From the NCBI GenBank assembly GCA_964581355.1, contig CAZOOA010000020.1, positions 1-42,518 of the forward strand: a stretch of DNA of 42,518 bases, read 5' to 3'. Shown one piece after another: positions 32,406 to 40,353 of the stretch. Source of the stretch: CAZOOA01 sp964581355 (GTDB lineage Bacteria; Bacillota; Dethiobacteria; DTU022; UBA8154). Each line of letters begins with the position of its first letter. Position 1 is the stretch's first letter. The notes beneath the pieces were generated by a model. That model did no database searches. It saw only the letters and a program-made list of their open reading frames with translations, and was not told the origin of the DNA. Both the position numbers and the translations under genes were made by a program.

Positions 32406-33650
32406 ATGAAGAAGATTGTAGTTGCAGGTGCCGGCCCGGCCGGATTGATGGCTGCTGCTACGGCTGCCGAGTATGGGGCGCAAGTTGCATTGATAGAAAA
32501 AAACCCCAGGGTAGGAAAAAAGTTAAGAATTACCGGTAAAGGCAGGTGTAACTTGACAACGTCTGTTGACAGCAGCGAATTAGTAAAAGGATTTCCTGGC
32601 AATGGACGCTTTTTACATAGCGCTTTCCATGAGTTTTCCAATACAGATTTGGTGGAATTCTTCCATCAACGGGGCTTAAAGACGAAAGTGGAGCGAGGCA
32701 GCCGTGTTTTTCCTGTATCCGATCAAGCGGAAGACGTTGTCAACGTGCTGCTGGAGAACGCCCGGAGGGTGGGAGTGGAAACCCTGCATTCGACGAAGGT
32801 TAACGAACTCCAGTTCAAAAACGGGAAATTCATCGGGGTTGACAGCAATAAAGGAAATATTGCAGGAGATGCGGTCATCATTGCTACCGGAGGGATGTCT
32901 TATCCAGGTACCGGGTCCACCGGCGATGGATATCCCTGGGCTGAAAAGCTTGGTCACCGGATAATAGAGCCCCGCCCCGGCCTGGTGCCGCTCCAGGTTG
33001 CAGAAAACTGGACTGAGGACCTGGAGGGACTCACCCTGAAAAATGTCAAGGCCAGGGCCTTTACCGGACAGGGAAAGTTGATCAATGAGGAGTTTGGTGA
33101 ACTAACTTTTGCCAACTTTGGTCTTTCCGGCCCGATCATCCTTTCCATGAGCCATGAAGTAGGGGAGTATCTTATAAAAACGCAGCAGCCGGCCACGGTC
33201 AAGTTAGATTTAAAGCCGGCGCTGGAGGAAGAAAAACTGGACCACCGGGTTCAGCGGGATTTTAACAAGTACTCACGCAAAATGTTCAAAAATGCCCTAA
33301 ATGATTTGCTGCCGCAAAAACTGATCCCCGTGATCATTAATTTAAGCGGAATAGAGGCAGAGAAAGAATGCCACCAGGTAACCCGAAGGGAACGCCTTGA
33401 GCTGGTCCGACTGCTCAAGAATCTTACCCTGACCGTTCACAGCACCCGCCCTATCGCCGAGTCCATTGTAACGGCGGGCGGGGTGAATGTGAAGGAAGTA
33501 AACCCCAAGACCATGGAATCCAGGTTGGTGCAAGGTCTCTTTTTTGCCGGCGAAATCCTGGATGTGAACGGCTATACCGGGGGCTACAACTTACAGGCGG
33601 CCTTTTCTACGGGTTTTGTGGCCGGAAAATACGCTGCACTGGATGAATGA
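32406..33650 (+). CDS. NAD(P)/FAD-dependent oxidoreductase, HI0933/BaiN family
   Basis: A 414-residue flavoprotein of the HI0933/YhiN (BaiN-like) family, predicted cytosolic. FAD binding is shown by VVAGAGPAGLMAAATAAEYG (residues 5-24), IEKNPRVGKKLRITGKGRCN, the GGMSYPGTGSTGDGY loop and the C-terminal TAGGVNVKEVNPKTMES with AGEILDVNGYTGGYNLQAAF. Family members include BaiN, linked to bile-acid reduction, but most have no known substrate. The frame is open upstream to 32328; ATG 32406 after GGGGGA fits the family N-terminus. It follows a terminator and stands alone. Confidence 0.92.
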   Translation: MKKIVVAGAGPAGLMAAATAAEYGAQVALIEKNPRVGKKLRITGKGRCNLTTSVDSSELVKGFPGNGRFLHSAFHEFSNTDLVEFFHQRGLKTKVERGSRVFPVSDQAEDVVNVLLENARRVGVETLHSTKVNELQFKNGKFIGVDSNKGNIAGDAVIIATGGMSYPGTGSTGDGYPWAEKLGHRIIEPRPGLVPLQVAENWTEDLEGLTLKNVKARAFTGQGKLINEEFGELTFANFGLSGPIILSMSHEVGEYLIKTQQPATVKLDLKPALEEEKLDHRVQRDFNKYSRKMFKNALNDLLPQKLIPVIINLSGIEAEKECHQVTRRERLELVRLLKNLTLTVHSTRPIAESIVTAGGVNVKEVNPKTMESRLVQGLFFAGEILDVNGYTGGYNLQAAFSTGFVAGKYAALDE

Positions 33651-33785
33651 TCGTCAGAACCAAGACAGTGAACAAACTTATCTAGAAAACAGCAGGAATC
33701 AGTAGGAAAAACAATGCTTGGAAAGAACTAAATATAAGCAAAAGATCGTTTCAGTGTTATACAAAAACAAAATAAAAGGGAAAGG

Positions 33786-34256
33786 ATGATCTCCATTTCA
33801 GGACAAACCAAAGCAGAAGCAATGACAAGGTTTATTGCAGCACTTGTTGACGGATTTATCGCAGCACTGGTTTTTTTTATTCCGGTGATTGGAGCAGTGG
33901 TCAGCACAGGGTATCTGCTGGTAAAGGACGGTTTATTCCAGGGGCAGAGTATAGGGAAACGGCTGCTGAAGATCCAGGTTGTTACAGCGGAAGGGGAAGA
34001 CGCAAGCTTCGCCGTATCAGCGAAAAGAAACGCCATCTTTGCTCTTCCTGCCCTTATTTCCATCGTTCCATCACTGCTTTGGCTGCTTTTCCCCCTGATT
34101 TCCCTGGTGATTGTGGCTGCAGCCTCGCTTCTGGCCTTTATCATCATTGTAGTCGAAGTGGTCAAAGTATTAAATGAACCGGAAGGGCGACGCTTGGGGG
34201 ATACCTGGGCCGAAACCAGGGTTGTCAAGCTGGGCGAAGAGGTGGGGGTTTCTTAG
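33786..34256 (+). CDS. RDD family membrane protein
   Basis: A 156-residue integral membrane protein. The RDD signature is spread over the N-terminal helix AMTRFIAALVDGFIAALVFF (arginine and aspartate) and GQSIGKRLLKIQVVTAEGE after the second helix. Two further hydrophobic segments follow (about 84-105 and 108-128), and a soluble end EPEGRRLGDTWAETRVVKL. RDD proteins are mostly uncharacterised; some are proposed ion or Na+/H+ transporters. The ATG start is right after AAAAGGGAAAGG. No operon partner is evident. Confidence 0.85.
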   Translation: MISISGQTKAEAMTRFIAALVDGFIAALVFFIPVIGAVVSTGYLLVKDGLFQGQSIGKRLLKIQVVTAEGEDASFAVSAKRNAIFALPALISIVPSLLWLLFPLISLVIVAAASLLAFIIIVVEVVKVLNEPEGRRLGDTWAETRVVKLGEEVGVS

Positions 34257-34274
34257 CCATTGATGCCAGCTTTT

Positions 34275-34550
34275 TTAAACCTGGAACCCGTACCCGGGCC
34301 CCTGGAATAAATCGTTTTTTTCGGGGACAAGCTTTTCCGGGCGCTCTGCTAGGCTCTTAACAGTGAAGTCTTGCGCATCTTTGGCAAAATCTATCGTGCA
34401 GCCCAACTGCACTGAAAAATATGGTTCTGGCTCGTCCAGGCTGGGTGACACAGGGGAATAAAGCAGTTGAAGGTATATCCTGCTCTGTTCACCGAAAGCA
34501 AGTCTAAAAAATAAGGACGAAGGATACTTAACGGCCCAATAGACATTACG
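34275..34550 (-). pseudogene. Antisense open-frame relic, unknown protein
   Basis: In the intergenic region before the IscU gene the minus strand holds 91 sense codons without a stop, ending at TAA (34275-34277). The text looks protein-like: NVYWAVKYPSSLFFRLAFGE, YLQLLYSPVSPSLDEPEPYF, VQLGCTIDFAKDAQDFTVKS and ERPEKLVPEKNDLFQGPGYG. There is no ATG; the only starts are internal GTG/TTG without ribosome sites, and a stop codon lies just upstream. It is probably the C-terminal relic of a lost gene. I do not recognise the family. Confidence 0.45.
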
Positions 34551-34572
34551 TTATTCAAGGGAGGACTAACCT

Positions 34573-35117
34573 ATGTATACACCCCTGGTGATGAAACACT
34601 TTTTGGATCCGAAAAATGCGGGGAAAATACCCAGACCCGATGGCGTGGGGACCACAGGAGACCCCTCCTGCGGCGACTACCTGCGCATCTATATTTGCGT
34701 GGAGGACGAACGCATCTCCGAGATCAAGTTCGAAGTATACGGCTGTCCGGCTGCTATCGCCACCAGCAGTGTCTTAACCGAACGGGCCAAAGGCAAAACC
34801 CTGGACGAGGCCCTGCTGATTACCGAGGCAGATGTAAGCAAAGCCCTGGGCGGGCTGCCCGAGCCCAAGGAGCACTGCTCCAACCTGGGGACAGCAGCCC
34901 TGCGGCAGGNNNNNNNNNNNNNNNNNNNNNNNNNNNNNNNNNNNNNNNNNNNNNNNNNNNNNNNNNNNNNNNNNNNNNNNNNNNNNNNNNNNNNNNNNNN
35001 NNNNNNNNNCTGCCCGAGCCCAAGGAGCACTGCTCCAACCTGGGGACAGCAGCCCTGCGGCAGGCGATAGAAAATTACCGGAAGCGGTTTCTTATTGAGG
35101 AAGAAGATTTGGGGTGA
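34573..35117 (+). CDS. IscU/NifU-like iron-sulfur cluster scaffold protein, split by an assembly gap
   Basis: A scaffold on which iron-sulfur clusters are assembled. The part before the gap has two of the three ligand cysteines, Cys33 in GDPSCGDYL and Cys58 in YGCPAAIA, and Cys102 in PKEHCSNLGTAALRQ follows. 100 N (34910-35009) interrupt the frame. The 55 bases before the gap (34855-34909) are repeated exactly after it (35010-35064). Removing the N run and one copy restores a continuous frame ending IENYRKRFLIEEEDLG, 129 residues, the normal size. The ATG follows GGGAGG. No cysteine desulfurase gene is adjacent. Confidence 0.88.
34910..35009. other. Assembly gap of exactly 100 N
   Basis: A run of 100 N of conventional placeholder length. 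Its flanks are the same 55-base sequence (34855-34909 and 35010-35064), which indicates two contigs ending in an unmerged overlap and no missing DNA. Confidence 0.9.
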
Positions 35118-35375
35118 TTGTTTCCCTCGGATTAATCATGCCCTGCTTCATCCTCAAAATCATGCCCGGCAGGTGTTGTTTTTTTGTCTGCACCGGGCAT
35201 TTCATCCCCAGGATTTCTGTTTGTATTCCATGTATACCCTTTTTAAGTGAATAAAAAAATGAGGCACAGCAGCAATTTTAAAGACCGGGTAGTTTGAAGA
35301 TTCGCTGCTCAGTGTAGATGTTTATATATTTGTATGCTTTAAGACTTTAGGCCTAAGGAACGTGGTGATGAAGCG
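35118..35375 (+). other. Intergenic spacer with hairpin
   Basis: This spacer of 258 bases holds a stem ATGCCCGG (35162-35169) with CCGGGCAT (35193-35200) enclosing a T-rich loop, a possible terminator for the scaffold gene. The rest is AT-rich and may contain the moxR promoter; no strong hexamer pair was seen. Confidence 0.45.
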
Positions 35376-36287
35376 GTGAAAGAGAAAATTGAAAGCATTA
35401 TCACGGACATGTTAGGTGCAGGTTATATTTGTGATCAAAAAGTGGCAACTATCCTGTACCTGGCGGAGGTAATGCAGAAGCCGGTCTTAATCGAGGGCCC
35501 GGCCGGGGTGGGCAAGACTGCCGTGGCCCAGGCTTTCAGCCAGGCCAGGGGGCTTAGGATGATCCGCCTGCAGTGTTACGAGGGGATCGACGAGGCCCGG
35601 GCGCTCTACGAGTGGAATTACAAGAAGCAGCTGCTGCACATCCAGGCCGGCGCCAAGGTTAAAGATGATGCTGATGTGAAAGAACTGGAAAAGGAAATAT
35701 TTTCAGAGGAGTACCTGCTGGCCCGGCCGCTGCTCCAGTCTATTGCCAGCCCGCAGCGGAATGTGCTGCTCATTGACGAAATTGACAAGGTGGATTTTGA
35801 ATTTGAGGCTATGCTCCTGGAGCTTTTATCGGAATTCCAGGTGACACTTCCAGAGATGGGCACGTACAAGGCCAAGGATATCCCCTTTGTTTTCCTCACC
35901 TCCAATGCCACCCGGGAACTCTCCGAAGCGTTGAAAAGGCGCTGTCTTTATCTCTACCTGCCTTTCCCTTCCCCGGAGCTGGAAAAATCTATCCTGGAAT
36001 TAAAAGTGCCCGGCCTTGAAGAGGGCCTGCGGGAGAAAGTTGTCAGGTTGGTCCAGGAACTGCGCAAGCTGGACCTAAAAAAGCCGCCCAGTGTGGCTGA
36101 AAGCATCGACTGGGCCACTTCCCTTTTTTGGCTGGCCCGGGAGGACCTGGACAAAGACACTTTTGAGCAGACAGCGAATGTACTGCTCAAATACCAGGAG
36201 GATGTGGAGAAGGCCGGCAGCGGACTGGTTATCACGGAAAGAGGGATTATGTTTAAAAATTCAGGCCCCGGGCACGGCTGGCGTTAA
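35376..36287 (+). CDS. MoxR-type AAA+ ATPase
   Basis: A 303-residue AAA+ ATPase of the MoxR group, chaperone-like proteins that help mature or load cofactors into partner enzymes. Walker A is GPAGVGKT (residues 41-48), Walker B is VLLIDEIDKVD (about 130-140), sensor 1 is FLTSNATRELSEALKRRC, and a helical lid follows. The start is GTG 35376; AAGGAA at 35355 is rather far upstream and no better start is present. A von Willebrand-domain gene follows 118 bases later, the standard partner of MoxR ATPases. The client enzyme is not evident. Confidence 0.9.
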   Translation: MKEKIESIITDMLGAGYICDQKVATILYLAEVMQKPVLIEGPAGVGKTAVAQAFSQARGLRMIRLQCYEGIDEARALYEWNYKKQLLHIQAGAKVKDDADVKELEKEIFSEEYLLARPLLQSIASPQRNVLLIDEIDKVDFEFEAMLLELLSEFQVTLPEMGTYKAKDIPFVFLTSNATRELSEALKRRCLYLYLPFPSPELEKSILELKVPGLEEGLREKVVRLVQELRKLDLKKPPSVAESIDWATSLFWLAREDLDKDTFEQTANVLLKYQEDVEKAGSGLVITERGIMFKNSGPGHGWR

Positions 36288-36405
36288 CTGAAAGACCCCC
36301 GGGCATGCTTTCCTTCTGGTGGTGGAAGGGGGTAAATGGCTGTATCCTTCTGTGTTTTGGGATTGGGTGGTTGACCGGTTAACTAATAACCTTGGTGGTG
36401 TAAAC

Positions 36406-37563
36406 ATGTCCATTGTAAAAGCCATACATTCTTTTGCCCGCGACCTGCGCAGCGAGGGGCTGCCTCTTAGTCCCGATGAGCTGGTCCAGTGCTTCCGGGC
36501 CCTGCAGCTGGTGGAATGGGATGTGGAAGATGTGTTCTATTCTGCTCTGTACACGACCCTGGTGAAAGATCACGCCTATCACGAGATCTTTGAGAAAGTT
36601 TATGCCCGGCATTTCCAGGGCGATCTTTATGCAGATCCCAAGAACCTTGCTCCCAGGGTGGAAGAGTACAGGGAAGAGCTTAGGAGCATCGGGGATGCCG
36701 GTGGTTCCGGTGCCGGCGGAGAAGGCTCGGGCGATGATGACAGAGATGATGGTGGCGGGGAAAGAAGGTCCGGCGAAAGGCTGGAAAATCACAAGGACAA
36801 AAAGCCAAGGTCACGACCACGGCCCGCTCCCAGGGACTTGCTGGACAAAAACTTCCTGATGTTGACCACGGAGGAGCTAAAGTTTCTCGAAGAGCTGCTC
36901 CCCGTGATCGCTAAAAGGTTGGCTTCACGCATGATCAAAAAGCGCAAAAAACAGCTGCACGGCAGCCTGGATTACCGGCGCACTTTCCGGCACAGCCTTT
37001 CAACGGGAGGGGTGCCCGCTGAGCTCTTTGTCCGGCACAAGGTTAAAGAAAAGCCGGTGATCTTTGCCCTGTGTGATGTTTCAACTTCCGTATGGGAATT
37101 CAGCTACTTCTCCCTGGCCCTGGTGCACTCCCTGGAGCGCTTCTTCCGCCGTGTGCGCAGCTTTGCCTTTGTGGACCGGCTGGACGAAATTACGGATCTG
37201 CTGCGCAACTCCCAGGCACGTTCCCTGCGCGGGACCGTATTAAGCCAGGCCCGGGTTATCTCCGAGGGAAGGACCAATTATGGGGCCAGCCTGAAAGAGT
37301 TTTGGGAGCGCTACGGCCGGGAATTATCCCCCCAGGCCCAGGTGCTCATCTTCGGAGACGGCCGTAATAACTGGTACAGCAGTGAGGAAGAGTACCTGGC
37401 TAAAATTGCGGCCAGGGCCAGGCGGGTTTACTGGTTCAATCCTGAGGAAAGAAAGGTTTGGAATTCCGGGGACAGCATAATGTTTAAATACCAGGAATAC
37501 TGCTATAAAGTGTTTCCCTGCCCCAGCCTGCTCCAACTGGAGCAGGCCATCAGCAGCCTGTAA
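36406..37563 (+). CDS. VWA-domain protein, CoxE-like
   Basis: A 385-residue protein with a C-terminal von Willebrand A domain. Its metal-ion-dependent adhesion site is CDVSTSVWEF (Asp224), supported by VRSFAFVDRLDEITDLL and FGDGRNNWYSSEEEYL. The N-terminal half is helical and is followed by a low-complexity Gly/Asp/Arg linker (about residues 101-145) and KRKKQLHGSLDYRRTFRHSL, a CoxE-type feature. CoxE/MoxR pairs act in maturation of enzymes such as CO dehydrogenase; here no such enzyme is near. The frame is open upstream to 36319; ATG 36406 after GGTGGT is preferred. Confidence 0.88.
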   Translation: MSIVKAIHSFARDLRSEGLPLSPDELVQCFRALQLVEWDVEDVFYSALYTTLVKDHAYHEIFEKVYARHFQGDLYADPKNLAPRVEEYREELRSIGDAGGSGAGGEGSGDDDRDDGGGERRSGERLENHKDKKPRSRPRPAPRDLLDKNFLMLTTEELKFLEELLPVIAKRLASRMIKKRKKQLHGSLDYRRTFRHSLSTGGVPAELFVRHKVKEKPVIFALCDVSTSVWEFSYFSLALVHSLERFFRRVRSFAFVDRLDEITDLLRNSQARSLRGTVLSQARVISEGRTNYGASLKEFWERYGRELSPQAQVLIFGDGRNNWYSSEEEYLAKIAARARRVYWFNPEERKVWNSGDSIMFKYQEYCYKVFPCPSLLQLEQAISSL

Positions 37564-37602
37564 GCAGCCTTAATTATTTTTTATTTCAAGGAGGGTGCCC
37601 TA

Positions 37603-38391
37603 ATGAGTAAGACGATAATTATAGAAAAAGAAGGAAGCATCATGACGATACGCTTGAACCGCCCGGAAAGCTTTAATGCATTAAACCCCGAGATGGGGGA
37701 CGAGATGATCGCTGCAGTTTCCTCGGCTTATGGAGATCGCTCCACCAGGGCTGTGGTTATTACCGGCAACGGCAAGGCATTCTGCGCCGGGGGTGACATC
37801 CAGTTTATGATGGATTGGGATGGCCCAAAACGGGAAGCTCTTGGCATGCTTACCCACAAGCTGCACAGGCTGATCCTGGATTTAAGAAACCTCCCCAAGC
37901 CCATTATTGTTTCCATTAACGGGGTTGCTACGGGGGCAGGTTTTAGCATTGCCATGGCTTGCGATTACAAGATCGCTTCCACGGAAGCAAAATTTAAGCA
38001 GAGCTATACTTCCATAGGGTTATCTCCAGACGGCGGCTGGACTGCATCTGTCGCCAGGCAGGTAGGTATGGCCAAAGCTTCTGAGCTGCTGCTGCTGGAC
38101 CCGGTGATGAAAGCGGAAGAAGCATTAAGGTTGGGTCTTATCAACAAGCTTGTTTCCCCTGATGAGCTCATGCAGGAAACAAAAGAGCTGGCCAGCCAGG
38201 CAGTTTCCAGGTCCCAGGTGGGGTTTGCCGCGGGCAAGGCGCTGCTAAACCAGTCCCTGGGCTTTGGCCTGGCCGAACAGCTCGAGACCGAGAGAAACGA
38301 GATTATGAAGGTTTGCGAAGCGGAAGACTTCCAGGAAGGCATTTCAGCTTTCCTGGAGAAAAGGGCTCCCAACTTTACGGGGACTTTATAG
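37603..38391 (+). CDS. Enoyl-CoA hydratase/isomerase, PaaG-like
   Basis: A 262-residue crotonase-fold enzyme acting on acyl-CoA thioesters. The oxyanion-hole segments are GKAFCAGGDIQFM (about residues 58-70) and NGVATGAGFSIAMACDYKIA. The usual second catalytic glutamate of enoyl-CoA hydratase is not present; instead the loop reads QSYTSIGLSPDGGWT with Asp143, as in PaaG-type isomerases. The tail EGISAFLEKRAPNFTG also matches PaaG. This suggests a double-bond or epoxide isomerase more than a simple hydratase; the substrate is unknown. A perfect AAGGAGG precedes ATG 37603. It follows the VWA gene by 39 bases and may be co-transcribed. Confidence 0.9.
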   Translation: MSKTIIIEKEGSIMTIRLNRPESFNALNPEMGDEMIAAVSSAYGDRSTRAVVITGNGKAFCAGGDIQFMMDWDGPKREALGMLTHKLHRLILDLRNLPKPIIVSINGVATGAGFSIAMACDYKIASTEAKFKQSYTSIGLSPDGGWTASVARQVGMAKASELLLLDPVMKAEEALRLGLINKLVSPDELMQETKELASQAVSRSQVGFAAGKALLNQSLGFGLAEQLETERNEIMKVCEAEDFQEGISAFLEKRAPNFTGTL

Positions 38392-38706
38392 GACAGGAAC
38401 CGGCAGCCTGGATGCTCCCCGGGATAAAAAGGATAAGGCCTGGGGTGCCTCCAGGGCTTTGACATTTGGCTGGAAAAAGCACGGAGGTCTTTTCCCCAGC
38501 TGGAAAAAGTGCAGGCTTGACTTGAAATGATTCGGCTGAAAAAGTGTCTTTTAAGCTAATACACCAGGGCTATCCACCTGGTGTAATTTATTCCAATTTT
38601 CAAATTTTATTGCGCCGGAAAGGTGAAAAATGATAACATAGGTGAGATTGTCAGGCGGGCCCCTGAAAAATATTTTAATAACATATTTAAACTGGAGGGA
38701 TAAGTT
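38392..38706 (+). other. Intergenic region with short repeats and a terminator
   Basis: This 315-base spacer contains three near-copies of gctggaaaaagtgc, at 38469-38482, 38499-38512 and 38535-38546 (the last one shortened), and a terminator hairpin at 38560-38585. No gene remnant was recognised. An ACTGGAGGG ribosome site for the next gene closes it. Confidence 0.45.
38560..38590 (+). terminator. Terminator hairpin
   Basis: TACACCAGG (38560-38568) and CCTGGTGTA (38577-38585) form a 9-bp stem with an 8-base loop, then an AT-rich tract. It likely ends the moxR-VWA-hydratase transcript. Confidence 0.6.
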
Positions 38707-39006
38707 TTGAAACAAAAAGTTGATTTTACGCAATTGGTGGAACTTGAAGATGCACAAAAAAACGAATTACTCAAATGGTGGAATGAAAAAAAAGGATGTG
38801 CCGACGTACCCCTGCTGTCTATAGGAGAGATGATTGAATTGCTGAGGGATTTTAACCTTGAAAAAGGGCGCTTTTGTGTGGCGGTGGAAGGGCAAAGCGG
38901 GACCAGTGTTGTGGATTTTTCCAACGGCAGTGAGCAGCTTTCTTCATCCTTTGAAGACCGGGAGATCTGTGATGCTTTGTGGAAAGCGGTTAAGTCGGTA
39001 TTGTAA
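38707..39006 (+). CDS. Hypothetical protein, 99 residues
   Basis: A small soluble, mostly acidic protein of unknown function. It starts with TTG 38707, 7 bases after GGAGGGA. The sequence has a helical, charged N-terminal half (LVELEDAQKNELLKWWNEKK), a middle GEMIELLRDFNLEKG and a possible two-strand segment RFCVAVEGQSGTSVVDFS, and ends in CDALWKAVKSVL. There is no signal peptide, membrane segment or known motif. The good ribosome site and codon use support a real gene. The position before a cyclase relic and an isomerase gives no functional clue. Confidence 0.6.
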   Translation: MKQKVDFTQLVELEDAQKNELLKWWNEKKGCADVPLLSIGEMIELLRDFNLEKGRFCVAVEGQSGTSVVDFSNGSEQLSSSFEDREICDALWKAVKSVL

Positions 39007-39324
39007 ATTTCCGTTTTTGCTCCCAATTTTAGGCGATGAACTGCAGGATAAGGGTGGCTTTTCATCGAATACAGATTAAATACTTATTTAGTCCAGGCAT
39101 TTAAGGCATTTAGCCAACGGTGAAGGCAGGCAGTCACCCAGAAAGTTTGAGGCACACGGGCTTTTCCTGGAAAAAGAAATTTTCGTCCTGGAAAACCTGA
39201 CCAACCTTGAACCTTTGCTGGAGAGCAAGTTTACTTTTCTTTGTTTGCCACTTAAGACATTAAATGCAGATGGGGCATCGATCCGGGCTGTAGCAATCCT
39301 GGAAGAGTAGAAAGGGTATGTTTT
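39007..39324 (+). other. Intergenic region holding a gene relic
   Basis: Of these 318 bases, the second half (39134-39310) is a cyclase-family relic. In the first half I see no gene, hairpin with T-run or promoter. Confidence 0.4.
39134..39310 (+). pseudogene. C-terminal remnant of a cyclase / kynurenine formamidase family gene
   Basis: A 58-codon open frame with no start codon at the right place ends at TAG 39308-39310. It reads SPRKFEAHGLFLEKEIFVLE, NLTNLEPLLESKFTFLCLPL and KTLNADGASIRAVAILEE. This is the characteristic C-terminus of cyclase-family (kynurenine formamidase-like) hydrolases: the ENLTNL motif, the (F)xxLPLK strand and the final RAVAI. The catalytic N-terminal metal-binding part is absent, so only a relic remains. 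It sits immediately before the TIM-barrel gene. Confidence 0.6.
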
Positions 39325-40095
39325 ATGAAAAAAGGCATGGGGATTTTTCTTGATTTACTGAAAAAAGAACCTTCGTTTTACCTGGAACATTTCGACCACC
39401 TGGAAATCCAGGATTTTGCCCTTCCCGGTAACTTGAACTCCCGGGGTGATGCCCTGGCCAGAGAATACAAAAAGCTGCTTTCCGGGTTCAAGGGGACCCT
39501 TTCGCTGCACGGTCCCTTTAAAGAGATGGTCCCCAGCAGCATGGACCGGAAGGTCCAGTCCTTGACAAAAGATCGCTTTTCCCAGGCTTTACTTCTTGGA
39601 AAAGAGCTGGGCTGCGAGCTGATGGTCGTGCACTCCTGCTTTAACCCGCTGATGAAGTACAGTGGTTATGAGGAAGGCTGGCTGGAAAATGCCTCTCATT
39701 TTTGGGATGACTTCCTTCCGTTCTGCGAGGACAACAAGATGGCCGTGGCCCTGGAAAATGTTTGGGATCTTCAACCCGGGGTCATGCTCCGTCTACTCAG
39801 GCAGTACCAGCTTTCCACCTTTGGAGCCTGCCTGGATACAGGGCACGCCCACATTTTCTCCGAGCTTTCCTTGGAGCACTGGATTGAAGAGTTGGGGGGC
39901 TATCTATCTCACATACATATTCACGACAATAATGGGCTGGAGGATGAACATCTGCCTCCCGGTCAAGGAAACATTGACTTTAGCGGGCTTCGCCGGATAA
40001 AAGGGCGTTCTGATATTGGCCTGGTCGGGGAGATTGTTGGCTTTGTGGAAGAAGGGCGGGCTTACCTGCAGTTCATTGAATCTTCCGGTTTTTGA
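39325..40095 (+). CDS. Sugar phosphate isomerase/epimerase-like TIM-barrel protein
   Basis: A 256-residue protein of the AP endonuclease family 2/xylose isomerase-like TIM-barrel superfamily. Metal-site motifs are TLSLHGPFKEM (residues 52-62), LMVVHSCFNPL, VALENVWDLQPG, ACLDTGHAHIFSE, the HIHIHDNNGLEDEHLPPG block and a late VGEIVGF. Members isomerise or epimerise sugars or act on DNA abasic sites; this one is shorter than endonuclease IV and more like the sugar isomerases. AAAGGG is 8 bases before ATG 39325. Its function in this location is unknown; a terminator follows at 40244. Confidence 0.82.
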   Translation: MKKGMGIFLDLLKKEPSFYLEHFDHLEIQDFALPGNLNSRGDALAREYKKLLSGFKGTLSLHGPFKEMVPSSMDRKVQSLTKDRFSQALLLGKELGCELMVVHSCFNPLMKYSGYEEGWLENASHFWDDFLPFCEDNKMAVALENVWDLQPGVMLRLLRQYQLSTFGACLDTGHAHIFSELSLEHWIEELGGYLSHIHIHDNNGLEDEHLPPGQGNIDFSGLRRIKGRSDIGLVGEIVGFVEEGRAYLQFIESSGF

Positions 40096-40353
40096 TTGCA
40101 GCAGGTGTGGTTTTTGTTTGATACTTTATCAAGGGTGGACGGTGACCCTGTCTTTGTGTTTTAATAGTAACATGAAAAGCGTTCAGAAGTCGAAGTTTGC
40201 CCTGCCTTATATTATTAACAGCACTTACAGCTAACTATTAACCACTTCCTGGCAACGGAAGTATTTTTTTGCTTTGAGGCAGGAAGGTTGTCGAAAAATA
40301 TGGAATATGTTTTATAGGGCAATGCAGACCATTATATTTTGAGGTGCTGCTAA
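40096..40353 (+). other. Intergenic region upstream of degS
   Basis: This 258-base spacer contains a weak hairpin AGGGT (40132) with ACCCT (40145), a better terminator at 40244-40269, and a TTGTCG/TATAGG pair (40288, 40313; 19-base spacer) that may be the degS promoter. No gene seen. Confidence 0.4.
40244..40269 (+). terminator. Rho-independent terminator
   Basis: ACTTCC (40244-40249) pairs with GGAAGT (40257-40262) across a 7-base loop, followed by a run of seven T after one A. It ends transcription from the TIM-barrel gene. Confidence 0.65.

Noticed and set aside
34695..35117. Two different overlapping genes or a tandem duplication around the N run
   Set aside because: The flanks are the same 55 bases and merge into one normal scaffold gene, so it is an assembly artefact.
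38466..38482. Sigma-54 promoter (TTGGC with GCA downstream)
   Set aside because: The spacing between the GG and GC pairs is one base short of the required distance, and no enhancer-binding regulator is nearby.
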